NCBI GenBank assembly: GCA_917880885.1
Contig: OU862919.1
Coordinates: 47,343,058 to 47,407,057, forward strand
Origin: Limnephilus marmoratus
Taxonomy: Eukaryota; Arthropoda; Insecta; Trichoptera; Limnephilidae
DNA length: 64,000 nt
Direction of reading: 5' to 3'
Part shown: one piece after another, positions 9,981 to 21,584 of the stretch
Layout: each line of letters begins with the position of its first letter
Numbering within the stretch: position 1 is the first letter of the stretch
Program-made: the position numbers and the translations under genes
Notes under the pieces: generated by a model
Seen by the model: the letters and a program-made list of their open reading frames with translations, nothing else
Told to the model about the DNA's origin: nothing
Databases searched by the model: none

Positions 9981-10540
9981 AAAATTAAACTATCAGTAAA
10001 AGAGATCATTTAATATTGTTTGTCTATATTTTCTAATAAGAAAACGTACACATACCAAAGTAGTTTATTGCTAAAGTAAATCACCCTTCTTGTAAATTCC
10101 ACACCAAGCACCTTTGGGACGTTACGACATTCCTCGTTGAACATTGCACAGCGGTGCATACAAATGATAGCATTGCCCGTGCAGTGTCGGTTGCTTAAGA
10201 AACCCAAATTGCATTGTTAACTCCCTTCCACTCTCGCTCACATGCTTGTGTTTTATGCACTGTCTAACTCTTGTTATGGGTCTGGCAAAGATAACGTATA
10301 AAACATTACCATGTTCTAATTATGTTAATAGCGTAGGTACAGTTCGTAAGTCTTATTATTAAGATAATCCACAATGAAAAGTAATACAAAATCATGCAAA
10401 ATCACGTGTTTTGGGTTTGAAAATTTGATCGCTTAGAAATATTACGAGAGAAGATGCTTAAGAGGTAATGCGGGCGGCGTTTTTTTCCATACAAACGTAT
10501 TCCCCGTTTATCTCTTGATTTTGACGCTAGAGCAAATTTT
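9981..10540. other. Unassigned DNA with a short cysteine-rich frame on the minus strand
   Basis: On the minus strand (10010-10207) a 65-codon frame includes HCTGNAIICMHRC and FNEEC, with a plausible acceptor (tttcttaag) upstream. It matches no family I can name, and may be chance or a host exon. Confidence 0.25.
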
Positions 10541-10544
10541 TTTA

Positions 10545-10700
10545 AATAATATAGACATCGACCACTAGCGTGTCGGTACGTTTTAATTTTTTTGATAATT
10601 TACTTCTTATAGAAGTTAGGACCTTCCAAAAATGAATAAAATTGCCTGGTTTAAACGCCGTCAAAAGACGTTCAGTATACAAACTAAACAATGTATTTAA
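10545..10700 (+). repeat. Dispersed repeat G
   Basis: Reverse-complement match to 51385-51530: 'ccactagcgtgtcggta', 'gaagttaggaccttccaaaa', 'ggtttaaacgccgtcaaaag', 'acgttcagtatac'. Class unknown. Confidence 0.6.
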
Positions 10701-10889
10701 AAAAAAAAGCAATACGTACCAACATAGAATATTTTCTTCTAATACAGTTAGGGAAAAAAAAATTAAAATCGGTCCAGTTTTGGAGAAGAAAAATGGGAAA
10801 TACAAAACATCGATTTTGACGATTTTATGTACGTATTTTCGGCCCGAACATATCATCATATAATCATGCAGTAAAATAAATCATTAAAT

Positions 10890-11349
10890 TATTTGTGAAG
10901 TTACTTTTCAGAATTTTAATTTTTGTTCAAATAAAATATTGAAAAAAATATCCGCGCCCTTGTTTTGTGACGAAAGTACTTCAGTTTTTCTATTTATTTA
11001 CGGTCTTACAAACTAATATATTTAAAAAAAATTACATTCTTATTTTGCTTAGACATTATTGAAAAATTATAAATACTTACGATAAAAAAATAATTACAAA
11101 AAGTACATCATTTTAATAGTTTTATCATCACGAGTTTGAGCATTTTTGAATGTAGGTCTTTATAAAGACCCTTTATCATAGCAAATTTTGAATGAATTAA
11201 AATCGATATTAAGTTATTATGTTAAAATGCTGGTATAGAGAATAATTAATCTTTCTCACCGGAACCGCCCTGTACAGTTGCAAGGGTACGATCGCAAGAT
11301 CATCGTTCGACGAAATTTAAATTCTTGGCCGCTGGTTAATGGCTCTTAA
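10890..11349 (-). repeat. TTAA-flanked repeat F, diverged copy
   Basis: The reverse complement begins TTAAGAGCCATTAACCAGCG and follows the same order as 43573-44285 and 57306-58026 ('cgatattaagttat', 'gtttgagcatttttgaatg', 'cattattgaaaaattata'). The far end is not clear. Confidence 0.55.
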
Positions 11350-11624
11350 ATAAATTACTGCAAGTAGAACATATCTTGGCCTTTGAAATAACTGAGTAAT
11401 TTTTTGATGAGTCTTTTAATACGTATCTAAAAAATAAAGTATCCGGCCTATAAAAAAGTTCTTTGAAGCGCGAAATCTTCTATTTAAAAAGCCTTTTTCG
11501 GATATGGTTTTATTGATAATGTAGCAAATTAACTTTTTTTCAAAATAATCTGAAAACATTTTAATACATATTTGTTTCTAAACTTCATAAAAAAAACATG
11601 AATTTTGACGATGTTATTTTTTTT
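11350..11624. other. Unassigned AT-rich DNA
   Basis: Nothing recognised; long T runs towards the right edge belong to the SINE C tail. Confidence 0.4.
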
Positions 11625-12380
11625 TATTTTTTTTTTTTTTAATTTTTTTTTTTTTTTTTTACAGTGAATACCGCACAAGAATCTCAACTGCTCCCGTCTG
11701 GAGCCAGTGAGACTATGGCATCCCCAATTGGGGTATGTTGTGAGCAGTGGCGGCTCGTGACTTTTTGGTGTGCTAGAGTGCTGATATTAAAAAAATGGCA
11801 TTATTGATGTTGTTGTAGCCGAAAAAAAAATTTTTTTTTTTTTTTTGAAAATCAGTTTTTTGTATGAAAAATTTCAGGTTAGTTTCAGTTTGGTGGTGCG
11901 CCGCACCGATTTCCTGAAAAAACTTCATACAAAACACCGATTTTTGAAAAAAAAAAAAAAAAATATTTTTCGCATACGACAACATCCATGATGCCATTTT
12001 TTTAATATTAGCACCCTAGCACAACCAAAAGTCACGAGCCGCCACTGGTTGTGAGGCTGAAGGTAGTGGGGAGGGGAAGGAGGTGGGGAAGAGGAAGGTT
12101 GGGAAGTACCTGGCTATTCAGATCTGGTCACTAAACACGGCTAAAGCCATTTTCAAGCAACGTTTCAATTCTGAATGGTGGTCTTACACCAGGGCGATAC
12201 TGATAGTATCTTCCACTCTGGAACATGCCGCAAATATACTATATATTATTTTAAATGAATTAATTGTGAAATAACACAAATTAATCAAATAAAATTTATT
12301 TGCGCATGCCGGGTTCGAACCCGCGACCTCCGGAATGTGAGTCAAGAGTCTTAGCCACTGGACTACGGAGGTCGTCAAGT
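11625..12380 (-). repeat. SINE C, tRNA-derived, minus strand, with nested MITE
   Basis: On the minus strand a tRNA-like head (A box TAGTCCAGTGG, B box GGGTTCGAACCCG) lies near 12300-12380. It is followed by 'aataaattttatttgattaa' and a ~400-bp body, and ends in poly(A), seen here as the T run at 11638-11660. The head keeps pol III promoter boxes but its arms are decayed, so it is not a tRNA gene. A hAT-type MITE interrupts it at 11745-12047. The uninterrupted relative is at 41290-41705. Confidence 0.85.
11745..12047. mobile_element. hAT-type foldback MITE with 8-bp target duplication
   Basis: 303 bp, nearly a complete palindrome. Its ends are CAGTGGCGGCTCGTGAC, with arms alike over about 57 bp and beyond. 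It is flanked by GTTGTGAG at 11737-11744 and 12048-12055. The uninterrupted SINE C copy near 41370 has GTTGTGAG once. An 8-bp duplication and CAGTGGCGG ends are typical of the hAT superfamily. Non-coding. Confidence 0.9.
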
Positions 12381-12825
12381 AAATCAAAAGAGGCATTACC
12401 TAACTGCGAATTTCACCCTTCTGCGATCTGCAGAAGGACTGAAAACTGTGCGTTGTATAATCACAATTAGTGTTAGTGGTTGTCCATTGTCCAGATTTCG
12501 GGCCGAATAGACGTGCCTTCCTCTTCGCGTCGCTTTGTTCCTGTAAAAATATACTTGCGAAATACAAAACACCGTTGTTGGCTATTGGTGGTGGTTTTAT
12601 TGGTCAACGCCCTAAATTCACTTACTCCGCCCAATTCCGAATGGGTCCAGGACTAGGGGATCGTTTTAAAACGAATTTATAAAAAAATGATGGCAATCGA
12701 CGAAATTGCTCTTTGAATTGGAATCAAAAATGGAACTTATCGTGTGATGAATTCACACAATCGATAAATTATGTACATGCAACTAACTAACTAACGTAAC
12801 CTAATGTTTAAGTTTTATCTTAATT
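12381..12825. other. Unassigned DNA
   Basis: Includes a short (CTAA)n run near 12780. A 70-codon plus frame (12470-12682) has no known motif. Confidence 0.4.
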
Positions 12826-12945
12826 TGCCATAGGTCACCCCAAGTGTTTCGCTACGTTTGGTGACTTAGCAGTGGTAGGGATGATTTCACTCGTCCGTCT
12901 CTCCTGGACACACTGACCCCCATTTTCCTATCCATATTCGGAATA
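12826..12945 (+). repeat. SINE A fragment
   Basis: 'ccataggtcaccccaagtg', 'tttcgctacgtttggtgact', then a jump to 'cctggacacactgaccccc'. Truncated on both sides. Confidence 0.65.
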
Positions 12946-13780
12946 AAACTGTAAATTTGTATGCACATCAAATCCATGCCGCCCGCCAAACCACCCGCCA
13001 AAGATAATGAAATTTATATACCTATTAGAAAGATTGTTTATCCTGTCACTTTTCACAGCTATAAACTTACAAATCGATTGATTTTTTTTGTACATAACAT
13101 TTATGATGTTGTTTTAAACATTCAAACAACACTAGTTTATAGCACACCTAAAAAAACATCTAAAATGTTATGGATAAAAAAACAGTCACTTAAAAATATT
13201 AACCAAAAAAATTCATTTAATTCGATTGTAGAAATAACATTGTTCAAAGCTTACGATAACAGTTAATACTTATTTTCTTTGTGTTTGCTAGCTTTCGAAT
13301 AGCAAATGAAATGGCTAATGGCTAATATCTAATGACCCTACATGTTCTTTCATACGATTCGATTAAAATAATTTCTATTTAATTGATTGCGTCTATTCGT
13401 AGTTCTACGTGTATATTTTGACATGTGTCATGCAGTAAGCGGTTTGAAGCGGTGACGAGCGGTTAAGTATTTTTATAATATGTACTTAGATACCTAAAAA
13501 AACACGTTTTTGGATTGGTGTTGGTATAACGGATTAGTATACTATGATAACTAGATACTATAAAAGGTAAACAAACAAAAATGCTTAGAAATAAAGTGCT
13601 GCCGGCATATTAATTAATGATTTGTGTGATAATGATTATTTATATTAGTTTTATTTCCCGGCCTTGCTCGAGATTTTCACACTGTTGTTCTTGTTTGTTA
13701 CAAATGTATATATAATTTTAAATATTTTGATGCATGGAATAGGTATCTACTCATTTTTTATACAATAACTTCACACAAGA
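12946..13780. other. Unassigned AT-rich DNA
   Basis: A 101-codon plus frame (12961-13266) has no recognisable domain, and its composition follows the AT-rich background. I do not call it a gene. Confidence 0.35.
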
Positions 13781-13781
13781 G

Positions 13782-14202
13782 GACTTGAGGAAAATAAGTC
13801 CCCTCAGGGATGCCGTGTGGAGGGTCTTTTAGGAAAGGAAGGAGAAGAAGTTCTGGGAAGGAAATAAGTAGGAGGGGTAGGTAGAAATCTGGAGTTCAGT
13901 GTGTTCAGGACTGACGGACGTATGAATCAATCCCTCCCACTGCGGGTAAGGCGATGTTTCTAGTCCTGCTAGAGAGGTCTACAGGTCTTCCTCAACCAGT
14001 CTCTCCCGATCCGGCCTGCCACCCAGTTGGTGCGCAGACGCATAATTCGCCAAGGATCGGACAAACCCCACCCCATGAGCCTGGGCATCTCTGCTAAGTC
14101 ACCAAACGTAGCGGACCACTTGGGGTGACCTATGGCAGAGGTCACAGACGTGTTGGTAATCCAATAAATGTTTCCCGGGGCGGCGGTACCCATACCCGCC
14201 TC
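13782..14202 (-). repeat. SINE A, long form, minus strand (first of two)
   Basis: From a diverged hairpin ('gaggacttgaggaaaataag') through the 'cagtctctcccgatccggcc' block to 'ggcggtacccatacccgcc'. It is directly followed by another copy in the same orientation. Confidence 0.75.
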
Positions 14203-14556
14203 GTGGAGGGTATTTTTAGGAAAGAAAGGAGAGGAAGTTCTGGGAAAGAAAACGGTGTGAATCTGGAGGTCAGTGTGTCCAGGAGTGACGAAAGTATGCA
14301 TCTATCCATCCCACCGCGGTGCCAGACGATGTTCTTGCTGAAGAGGACAAAAAATCTCTCTCAACCAGGCACGCCACGCAGCTGGCGGGCAGATGCATAC
14401 ACTGCTGCCAAGATTCGGATAAAACTCACCCCATTAGCCAGGGCACCTCTGCTAAGTCACCAAACGTAGCGAACCACTTTGGGTGACCTGTGGCTTAGGT
14501 GTTGGTGATCCAATAAATGGCGGTACCCGTACCCGCCTCCCAAATTGAAGATAAAC
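14203..14556 (-). repeat. SINE A, minus strand (second of two, hairpin missing)
   Basis: Starts at 'gtggagggtatttttaggaa' without the terminal hairpin and ends 'gtacccgcctcccaaattg'. The tandem arrangement suggests insertion at or recombination within the first copy. Confidence 0.7.
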
Positions 14557-16299
14557 CGATACCTTCTGATTATCATTCGCTCTTATTGCATAAATGAAAA
14601 AATGGCTAGTCTAGGCGACAGATAAGCAACATTAAAATCTCAATAGCTCACGATGGAAATGTGTTTTACGCCCCGAATGACGTGGAATGACGTGCAAATT
14701 CAAGTTAGGAAAACATTTTTAACACCAGCATTTCAGTTTCACCAGTTTGGCAAGAGGGTTATGTTTAGATATTTTATCCAGAGGGTTTGACAGTTTACAG
14801 TTCTTGCAATAATTATCTCGCTTAGGGGAAAAGCAGGCGGACGGAACGAACGTTGAAACCGGAATGTTTTGTTGTTTTTTCAAATATCCCGCAAACAGAT
14901 TTTCGGTTAGTATAATTTCAGTAACCTGCAGCATAAAAACAAACTTAAAATGCGCCGCAAAATTAAAGTACGCCTATAAAAATAATTCAGCCATAAAACT
15001 TCTCTTGATTAAATAATATAAAGTCGTCCTATAAAAGGTTTCCAATTTTCTCGAAATAAAAACTCCCGCCCGAGCGAGAATATCATCGTTGTGGATTTGT
15101 TTTCTTCGTATATTTGAATATACTCCGTATATTTAAGGCCCATAACTTCTAAGGTATTGGATAACCGCTTGATCGTAAATAAACGTTTATCTGCGACAGT
15201 TTTTTTTGCAAAATCACTAAAAGCAAAAGGTATTTTTGAGATCATCCGATGCTTTGGCGAATTAATTATGGTAGATAATATCTTTGGTATAACAGGAGAA
15301 TCAAGTGGTGTGCGGACCGGAGAGGATGTGTTTATATTTCTCCTGGTTCCTTTTTCAATTAACTATCGTTTTGTTCGTGTTACAAATCTGAAATTTCTCA
15401 TACACGCGCGTTGTAATCTGCAAAATATAATACAGTTCGCGGAATAATTTTATGTCTCTCGGATCGGAAATTATGTTCGTTTTAAGTTTATGATATTATT
15501 CAATCGTAACACAGAATAAAATGGACTCATCCGGATAATTCAAGTGATGCAAGCAGTGCGTAGGGTTTGAGTGAACTTCATAAAAAATAAGAGAGTTTTG
15601 GGTAAAAAAAGGGTCGTAGTGATACTTAAAGATCTGGATTCATAACATAGCTGCACCACTTGAACGCGTGTGATTTATGATTTATTTCATCACTGGGTAC
15701 CGGGAGAAGTCATAGCTTCAACCAACTAGCTTACAGGATCACATAACAGAGATAAGATCTTTTCAATTTATTAATATGTTAACATTTAATCGAATTGTTG
15801 GCATACACCAAGAAATATCTACTCCACTTACAGAATTGTTCATGTTTCTTGTTTTAAATATGTTTTTATTCATTTCGTTTCACATGAATGTCTTGTAAAA
15901 TAAACCATTTTGATTTCCTGGTTGGGTTTTTGTTTTGTTTAGGTATTTGATGGATACTACAATGGGAGAAGGTCTGAGAAGGAATCTTTGCAATATTATT
16001 TTGTAGAATGTTTATCTTGAGATATTCCACGACAAAAACAAGTCAATTTACTCGCATCTATCGAATGCATCTCGATCTACGCTTTTTGAAAATTCGTTTC
16101 CCCTCTGGCGTGCACACGATAAACAAATATTTTTTTTTTGTCTTAATTGCTAACAGGTTTTTGGTTTTTAGGTTTTTACAGGTTTTTGGTTTCAGACAAA
16201 ATCTGAAAAAAGTTCTTTTCAATTACCTACACCTTCGTATTTATCTCAAATGTTAATTAAGTCGGGTTATTACACTTCAGGTGAGTTCCTCTGTTCTCT
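14557..16299. other. Unassigned DNA
   Basis: No repeat family or coding homology that I recognise. Several 60-100 codon frames on both strands lack motifs. A 24-bp segment at 15271-15294 is repeated exactly at 17966-17989. Confidence 0.4.
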
Positions 16300-17745
16300 T
16301 TGGGATTATCTGATTTGAATATTCAAGAAGACGACAGAAGATACAAAAAGAAACAAGAAGAGCAAAATCAGGAAGAGGCTAGAAGATGCACGAAAAGACA
16401 AATGCCTCCACAAGTCAAGAAAAGTCAAAATGATGCAAGAAGACACCTGCAGGAACTAGAAGAACCAAGAAGGTGCAAGAAAAATTAGGATAGCCAAGAA
16501 AAACCAAGAATAATAATAATAACATAACATTTGAATAGCGAAGTTTTGTGATATTTCACTTCAAGCGAAATGAAGCAAGACGAAGCAAGTTGAAGCCAGA
16601 AGAAGAGGCTAGTAGAAGCAAGTACTTGTAAGCAGATACTATAGTAGATTAAAGCAAGAAAATGACAGAACTTAGAAAACAACACTCAATCAAAATATTA
16701 ATTCTTGCACATCCTAGTTCGAGTATTGGCATAATAGGTTGCCATGTATAAAACTCGATTAAATTCCGCAAAAAGTCGCAAGAAACACCAAGAGCAGCCA
16801 AGAAGGAGCGAGAAGAGATAAGAAGAAGCAAGAAGAGACAAGAAAATACTCGAAGAAACACTAAGATACAAGAAAAGGTGAAAAATCAATAGAAGGTACA
16901 ATAAAAAGGCGAGGTAAGAAGAGCCAATAATAATAATAATTGGATAATTTGTTGATCGCCATTTTTGTGAAAAATCACCTCAAGGGTGCTTTACAATTCA
17001 TTATGAATTCTAAGGCTCTATCTCATTCTATTATTTACAAATATTAGAAGATAAGAGACAAGAGGTAGCAAGCAGAACCGGAAAGTGACGAGAAGATCCA
17101 AGAAGAGCCAAAAAGAGACAAGAACATTCAAGACGAAACAAGAAAAGATGAGAATATTAGAGAAAAGATAATCGGAGACAAGACAAGCTGAGACAAAACT
17201 AGGTAAGAAGATTAGAAGATATAAGAAGAGACGAGAACATCCAAGAAGAAGCAGGAAGAGTCAAGAAGAGACAATAATACACAAGAAGCTGCAAGGAGAG
17301 TCAAGAAGAGCTGAGAAGAGGCAAAAAGATCTTAAGAAGCAAGAAGAAGTCAGAAGAGACAGGAAGGGACAAGTAAAGCAAGGAAGAGATTAGAAGAGCC
17401 AGGCAGGGTCGAGCAGAGCCAAGAAGAATCCAGAAGATCCAAGAAGAGATGAGAAGATAAAAGAAGATACTAGAAGATCCTAGAAAAACCAAGAAGAGAC
17501 AAGAAAATTCTAGAAGAACAAAGAAGAGGCAAGAACAGCCAAGGAGGGGCGGGAGGAGCTAGAAGAGGTAAAAAGAGCCAAGAACATTCAAGAAGAAACA
17601 AGAAGACACGAGAATATTCGAGAAGAGATAAGCCGAGAAGAGATGAGAAGAGCCGAGATGAGAAGGCAAGAATCAAGAAGAGGCAAGAAGATCCAAGAAG
17701 TGCCGAGAAGAGGCAAGAAGAAGGAAGATACAAACAAAAAGAAAG
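16300..17745 (+). repeat. Purine-rich degenerate minisatellite
   Basis: About 1.4 kb built mostly of AAGAAGAGACAAG-like units, nearly all purine on the plus strand, with three non-purine interruptions. The sequence around 'taggttgccatgtata' occurs at 16738 and again at 17809, so higher-order duplication has occurred. Minus-strand frames read as leucine/serine-rich and plus frames as K/R/E-rich. These are products of the repeat, not membrane proteins or genes. Confidence 0.8.
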
Positions 17746-17942
17746 TATTACGCTCAATCCATTCCTTTATTCCTGACCATCCTAAATTCCAATATTGGCT
17801 TATTAGGTTGCCATGTATACCGGTCGATTTAACTCCAACCTCCTTCCCATCCGCAGAGCATGTGTTCCAAGTCCTAACAAAACAGTGCCCCCTGGTGTAC
17901 CGGTCTCACCGGGACAGGAGTACTCCTGGCTGGGGTGGTACA
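17746..17942. other. Flank shared with the minisatellite interruption
   Basis: Contains 'ccaatattggcttattaggt', a relative of the interruption near 16720-16760. No gene recognised. Confidence 0.4.
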
Positions 17943-17967
17943 ATCGTATCGTATCGTATCGTATCGT
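17943..17967 (+). repeat. (ATCGT)n microsatellite, about five units
   Basis: Perfect ATCGT repeats. Confidence 0.9.
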
Positions 17968-18104
17968 AGATAATATCTTTGGTATAACAAGGTTCCATCT
18001 GTTGCAGTAATGTCATGCGATAATGAACTCTAAAGTAGCTTTCATAAATTAATAATAAATTCCGATCCAACCAATTCATTCCGTTCGATCTTTGAGAAAC
18101 TAAA

Positions 18105-19312
18105 CTAACTAACTAACTAACTAACCATCACGCCGTTTCCCCGCAGGGGTAGGCAGAGAGGACGGACCGCCAAACAACTCGGTCTTGGCACACACTCTTT
18201 GCCTCACTCACATTCATAAATCGTCTCATACATTCTCTTCTATTATTCTGACTTTTGACATGGCCCGACTCAAGTATCTGATTAGCTCCATGTTATACTC
18301 GGGCGTCCCCGACTTCTTCTACCATTCACATTCGCGTCGTATATTCTTCTTACACTACTTTCTTCGTTCATTCGCTCTACATGCCCAAACCATCTGAGGG
18401 TCCCTTTCTTAATCTATCTCATTATGCTTACATCAGCCTAACATTCTTTGCGGATGTCCACATTTCTCACATGATCACACATTGTTTTACCACACATCCG
18501 TCTCAGGGATCTCATTTCATCAGCATTCAGCTTACTTTCATCCTTCCTCTGCCAGTTCCATGCCTCACTGCCATACATCAGGGTAGGTACCAGGACTCCA
18601 TTGTAGACTGCTAGCTTAGCTTTTTTTGACAGTTTTTTATTAGCGCCAACGACGTTCAGTCCACCATTAATGGAGTTACCGGCATTCACCCTTCTTTCAA
18701 TATCTCTATCAGCCTTCCCATCTCTCGTAAACATTCTACCCAGATAAACAAACTCATCCACCTGCTCCAAGTATTCATCATTCACAACTATGTTGCATAC
18801 TGTTTTCGTACTCTCTCTTTCAAACACCATGACTTTAGACTTACTTACATTCATCATTAACGTATTCTTCGTTCATCCTAGATACGAGAGACTGTAGATC
18901 TTCCATAGTGTTAGAAATCAGCGCCGCATCATCAGCATACAACAGGCAACATACTTTCAGATTACTCAATTTCGCGCCAAATCCCACCTCTTTCAATTCA
19001 TGTATAGATTGAATAACCATGGTGACATTACGCAGCCTTGTTTGACACCTTTTGTGATGTCAAACCACCCCGTAAAACCACCCTTCACCCTAACACACGC
19101 AACGCTTCCCTCGTACAGAGACGCAATTGCCTGTATGAGATTTGTATTCACTCCATACTTGGACAACACCTTCCATAGCTTTTTCCTGTCGACTCGGTCG
19201 TATGCTTTTTGTGGATCTACAAAGGCGCAGAAAAGTTTCTGGTTTTTCGCCAGAAACTTCTCAGTGAGCATACGCAAGGAGAAAATCTGGTCCATGTATC
19301 CCCTTCCACTCA
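18105..19312 (-). pseudogene. RTE-like LINE, 5'-truncated, with 13-bp target duplication
   Basis: On the minus strand: AFVDPQKAYDRVDR (RT motif A), GVKQGCVMSPWLFNLYMN (motif B), LLYADDAALI (motif C) after a frameshift, then DEFVYLGRMFTRDG and TLMYGSEAWN. A degenerate tail near 18190 ends VVWRSVLSAY. At least two frameshifts (around 18985 and 18860) break the frame. The 5' part, including endonuclease, is missing. It is flanked by TTGAGAAACTAAA at 18092-18104 and 19313-19325. The 3' end carries a (CTAA)n run on the plus strand, fitting RTE elements that end in short tandem repeats rather than poly(A). Confidence 0.9.
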
Positions 19313-19325
19313 TTGAGAAACTAAA

Positions 19326-19795
19326 GTGGTTGAAATAAGATGAAAGACCTGATTAACTAAATGAACTCCCGTTTAGTGTAAAAAAATAAATGCGGACTGC
19401 CAATGCTTGTTTAGGTTAATATTTCAGTCCAATATTGCCAATTTATTAATATTTTTCCGTAGATAATTGTTTGGCGTTTGACGTTTCGTACTGTGAATTC
19501 ATAAAAACACCTCCAGTGTAGCCAGCGTATATCGATTTCTTTTTTATTCTCTGTCAATATCGGTTCGGTTGTCAACGATGAAACCGTGCTCGGGACATCG
19601 TTATAAATTCGTCGGAAGTTACACCTATCGATACCGTATAGTAAAGTTATCGGTTTCACTGTGCTAGAGCCCCTGATATACTTACTTACTCCGAACATTT
19701 CAATGGAGTATTTTACAAATGAGCTAAAGAAAATAAAAAAATTTGTTCCCCCAAGGATTTTGCGTTATTTGAATATTTATGATTATTTTATTATA
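19326..19795. other. Unassigned DNA
   Basis: A 95-codon minus frame (19411-19698) contains no motif that I recognise. Confidence 0.4.
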
Positions 19796-19796
19796 T

Positions 19797-20395
19797 CTAC
19801 ACTAGCTTTTGCCCCTGGCTTCGCTCGCATAGTATTAGGGGGGTTCCCACTCCGCCTCCTCCACCTTCCGTATCCCCACTCCACTCCCCCCTCCCTCTCC
19901 CCCCACCTTCCTCCTCCTCACTCCCCCCCTCCCACAATCGCCCCCCTCCATAACCATTACATTCATTTTTCAAACAGCTCGCGTGCCACCTATTAAAGCG
20001 TAACAATCAAACACACGCAGTTTCGCATTTATAATATTAATATAGATTAGTATTTTATACGTATTTATATGAATTTTAACTATCAAAGGTATCTCTATAG
20101 TAACCTAAACAAATAACAAAAAATGTCAGCGCACGTCAAATAATTACTTATACGAGTAAGTTACCAAGCAACGCTTTGCTTTACGTCCGGACAATAAACG
20201 AATAGTAAATAATTTCATAACGCCAGAGCTTACCAATATATACAGCGTATATTACTCGCAAATAATGTAGCTTTCTATTAGTGAAAGAATTTTTAAAGTC
20301 CATTCGGTATTTTTTGCGTGAAAGAGTAACAAACATACATGCATCCATACATCCAAATACAAACTTTCGCCTTTATAATATTAGTAGGATTCAAA
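19797..20395 (-). mobile_element. Helitron-like repeat, family B relative
   Basis: In reverse complement the left edge ends GGGGCAAAAGCTAGT. A CT-rich block, 'aacagctcgcgtgccacc' and 'tttataatattagtagga' at the right edge follow the family layout. Non-coding. Confidence 0.55.
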
Positions 20396-21160
20396 TAGCT
20401 ATTTGATATTATCATGATTGGAAAATGGTTTGATAAGTAAACTGAAAAAAATGTGTTTTTATGTTGATTGGCTCTCGCAAATTATTATTAAACCTATAGT
20501 GTAGGTATTTACTTACGTACTTTGTTTGAAAAAATGGTATTGAAAGTGAACCTGTGACCTTTAGGACAGAAGAAAGGAACGTATCAATACGATACGAAAT
20601 TCTGTTCTCAGATACAAGATACTGTTTCACAATTTCGAAAATCTAACGTGAAAATGCGTATTCGATGGCGTGTTTAATAGCTGAGATAACTAAATAATTG
20701 TTATTCAAGAACGTCAAATTAGTGGTTCTAAGTAGAAAATGTTTTGAAATTAACACTGCGTGAGTCAGATCTTGTTGCAATGGTTGTAACATTTCTCTGC
20801 AAAAATGCACTATTCTTTTTGTTTGACCTCGTTCCTATCAAATGGCAATTCTCAACCAAGTTGTTCCCAGGACAAGGCTATCAGGTTCTACCGCCTTTAT
20901 CAGCACTGCCTTTATTTCACGTGACGGCGTTGTTTTGTTGAATCTGGAGCACTGATTATTGTCAGAGACTAGTGACAAAGATATTAATCGACCGATGCAA
21001 GTCTCGTTGTAAAAAGGGAAATCTTTAATAACACCTCTTTGTTGAACAAGTCGTAAACTTTTCTTTACAACACTCTTTTTAAGGCACACCTCACAACAAT
21101 GCTCTTGTCCGTACAGTTTAAAGACAAGGGAACTACGAGTATATTGCCACCCGCTTGGGT
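20396..21160. other. Unassigned DNA
   Basis: No recognised repeat or coding motif; frames of 65-83 codons on both strands are unassignable. Confidence 0.4.
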
Positions 21161-21162
21161 AA

Positions 21163-21565
21163 TCTATACATATATATAAAAACGAAATTCTTTTTTCTTG
21201 GTCACGCCATAGCTTCAGAACGATTTTACATATATTATATCATTCATCTTTAAAAAAATTCTAATTCTTTATAGAAGGTTCTCACCGAAAGAAAATTGCG
21301 CAGAAAATTGGATTATTTCTGAAAACTTAACGACTGCTTTTAACTTCGCACGTTTGACAGTTCGCTCGTTTGACGTTTCGCACATTGTTGGAGGGGGGTT
21401 AGCGGGATGGGGTAGCGGGAGTGGGAAGGCGGGGAAGGAGGAAGGTGAACGTGGGAGGGGAAGGGGACGCGGGAGGGGAACGGAGACGCAGGGGAAAGGA
21501 CATGCAGGGAGAAACCATTTATTTCTTTGAATATGGCATTGCAACGCATGCCGAGAACCAGCTAG
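21163..21565 (+). mobile_element. Helitron-like non-autonomous element, family B, complete
   Basis: Starts TCTATACATATATATAAA and ends CTAG. It is flanked by A on the left and T on the right, the A^T target of Helitrons. A hairpin GGCAT...ATGCC (21534-21551) lies about ten bases before the CTAG end. The interior is a G-rich degenerate minisatellite. There is no Rep or helicase domain, so it is non-autonomous. Confidence 0.8.
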
Positions 21566-21584
21566 TGTAATAATTATTAGCAAT

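Noticed and set aside
12300..12380. tRNA genes, suggested by A and B boxes (also at 3328, 31950, 33840, 36480, 40000, 41640 and 47800)
   Set aside because: Each tRNA-like head continues into a repeated SINE body and has damaged arms. None has a complete clover-leaf that I could build.
12961..13266. 101-codon frame as a hypothetical protein
   Set aside because: AT-driven composition, no domain, no splice or promoter evidence.
15950..16020. Exon-like segment after 'ttttgttttgtttag' reading FDGYYNGRRSE
   Set aside because: It looks slightly like the YYNGR motif of the CR1/jockey-like LINE, but the similarity is a few residues only and no donor or continuing homology is seen.
16485..17757. Leucine/serine-rich minus-strand frames that look like membrane proteins
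   Set aside because: They are translations of the AAGAAG-rich minisatellite and have no start context, domain or codon bias of their own.
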